Shown here: positions 63,412-64,000 of the stretch, one piece after another
Layout of the letters: each line of letters opens with the position of its first letter
How positions within the stretch are numbered: position 1 is the stretch's first letter
Assembly (NCBI GenBank): GCA_963782445.1
Contig: CAWAJM010000001.1
Location: 1,178,001-1,242,000 of the forward strand
Length of the DNA stretch: 64,000 nucleotides
Source of the DNA: ZC4RG20 sp963782445
Lineage (GTDB): Bacteria > Pseudomonadota > Gammaproteobacteria > Steroidobacterales > Rariloculaceae
Reading direction: 5' to 3'
Notes under the pieces: generated by a model
The model's input: only the letters and a program-made list of their open reading frames with translations
What the model was told of the DNA's origin: nothing
The model's database searches: none
Translations under genes and position numbers: made by a program

Positions 63412-63566
63412 CAGGCCGCCTGATTGCTATCATTCAAATATGCGATGGCGTGAGTCTGCTTCAAGGATGCGCATCGGGGCCAGAGCCAGCGAAGCCGCGA
63501 TCAGCGCCGCAACCGGTTGGTGGAATAACGTCCCGGCCGGCCGGTGACCGGCGGGACTATTCAGCC

Positions 63567-64000
63567 GTGGACGCAAAGACCATCAGGGAGAAGCACGCGC
63601 GGTACATGCTGCCGGCGGTGAGCAACTACTACGAGGAGCCGGTCGTGCTTCACGCGGGCCGAGGCTGCCGGGTGACCGACCTGGACGGCCGGACGTTTCT
63701 CGATTTTTTCGGTGGCATTCTCACGGTCTCGGTGGGCCACGCGAACGAGCGCGTGAACCGGGCGGTGGTCTCCCAGGTCGAGCGGCTTTCCCACGTATCC
63801 ACGCTCTATCCGACGGTGGCCATGGTGGAGCTGGCCGAGCAGCTCGTCGAGGTCGCGCCGGGCGGGCTGCAGAAGGTCTTTTTCACGACCTCCGGCACGG
63901 AGGCGAACGAGACGGCCGTCAACTTGGCCCAGGTCCACACGGGGAACATGGAGCTCATCGCGCTGCGGCACGGCTATTCGGGGCGCTCCCTGCTGGCCCA
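63567..64000 (+). CDS. class III (PLP) aminotransferase, 3' end cut by window
   Basis: 144 complete codons from a GTG at 63567 to the window edge. The N-terminal half of a class III aminotransferase is visible: the entry VLHAGRGCRVTDLDGRTFLDFF, SVGHANERVNRAVVSQVERL and the PLP-phosphate loop TTSGTEANETAVNLAQ. The catalytic lysine lies beyond the edge. It resembles alanine-glyoxylate, ornithine or beta-alanine aminotransferases; the exact substrate cannot be told. The ribosome site is weak, so an upstream start is possible. Confidence 0.85.
   Translation, partial: MDAKTIREKHARYMLPAVSNYYEEPVVLHAGRGCRVTDLDGRTFLDFFGGILTVSVGHANERVNRAVVSQVERLSHVSTLYPTVAMVELAEQLVEVAPGGLQKVFFTTSGTEANETAVNLAQVHTGNMELIALRHGYSGRSLLA

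Noticed and set aside
1..64000. tRNA, rRNA, CRISPR arrays, transposases, integrases, prophage or secretion-system genes
   Set aside because: Looked for on both strands; none seen.

Overview
The window is GC-rich, densely coded bacterial chromosome. It has no tRNA, rRNA, CRISPR array, insertion sequence or phage gene that I can see. The gene content suggests a Gram-negative, TonB-rich environmental proteobacterium, most likely a gammaproteobacterium of the Steroidobacterales/Nevskiales/Xanthomonadales type. The grounds are three large TonB-dependent receptors, a copAB copper locus preceded by a CopL-like protein, a tdh-kbl pair and many exported small-fold proteins. The assignment is an inference from gene content, not a phylogeny.

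Layout. 1-2410: the 3' end of a Gly/Tyr/Asn/Pro/Gln-rich protein meets, tail to tail, a TonB-like protein with an unusual beta-rich C-terminus. 2513-13642: exported proteins (a W-D-G-D family protein, two PQQ-type sugar dehydrogenases, an alpha/beta hydrolase, a putative exported methyltransferase), a LOG-family nucleotide hydrolase and the first TonB receptor. 13650-15489: a terpenoid-cyclase-fold protein, a small hypothetical gene and a decayed RecA/DnaB-like ATPase gene. 15486-19405: a copper locus (CopL-like, CopA, CopB, cytochrome c). 19930-25143: the second TonB receptor, small exported proteins and a broken sigma-factor gene. 25309-36899: a flavin monooxygenase with a coupled hydrolase, two NTF2-like proteins, a beta-propeller glycosidase-like protein, a second W-D-G-D family protein, a glutathione transferase, and kbl-tdh-flavoprotein. 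37328-42540: a 1218-residue TonB receptor with a clear terminator, then a third W-D-G-D-like protein. 42782-49352: mixed small genes, an Fe(II)/2-oxoglutarate-type oxygenase, an MgtC/DUF4010 membrane protein and inorganic pyrophosphatase. 49417-60860: a resistance block. An RND pump operon diverges from marR-emrA-emrB-nodT, followed by arsR-arsC-acr3. 60891-64000: a DUF6152 gene pair, an exported hypothetical, an acetyltransferase and the start of a class III aminotransferase.

How the genes may work together. Two themes stand out. The first is metal and toxin resistance: copper at 15.5-19.4 kb, and drug efflux plus arsenic at 49.4-60.9 kb. The second is a periplasmic/outer-membrane set of TonB receptors with exported oxidoreductases and exported versions of folds that are usually cytoplasmic (NTF2, VOC, SRPBCC, methyltransferase). 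That set fits uptake and processing of complex organic substrates, but no substrate can be named from sequence alone. I found no convincing new defence or mobile system. The least explained items are the recurrent W-[DE]-[GA]-[DE] exported family, the TonB-like fusion, the exported methyltransferase and the low-complexity protein at the left edge.
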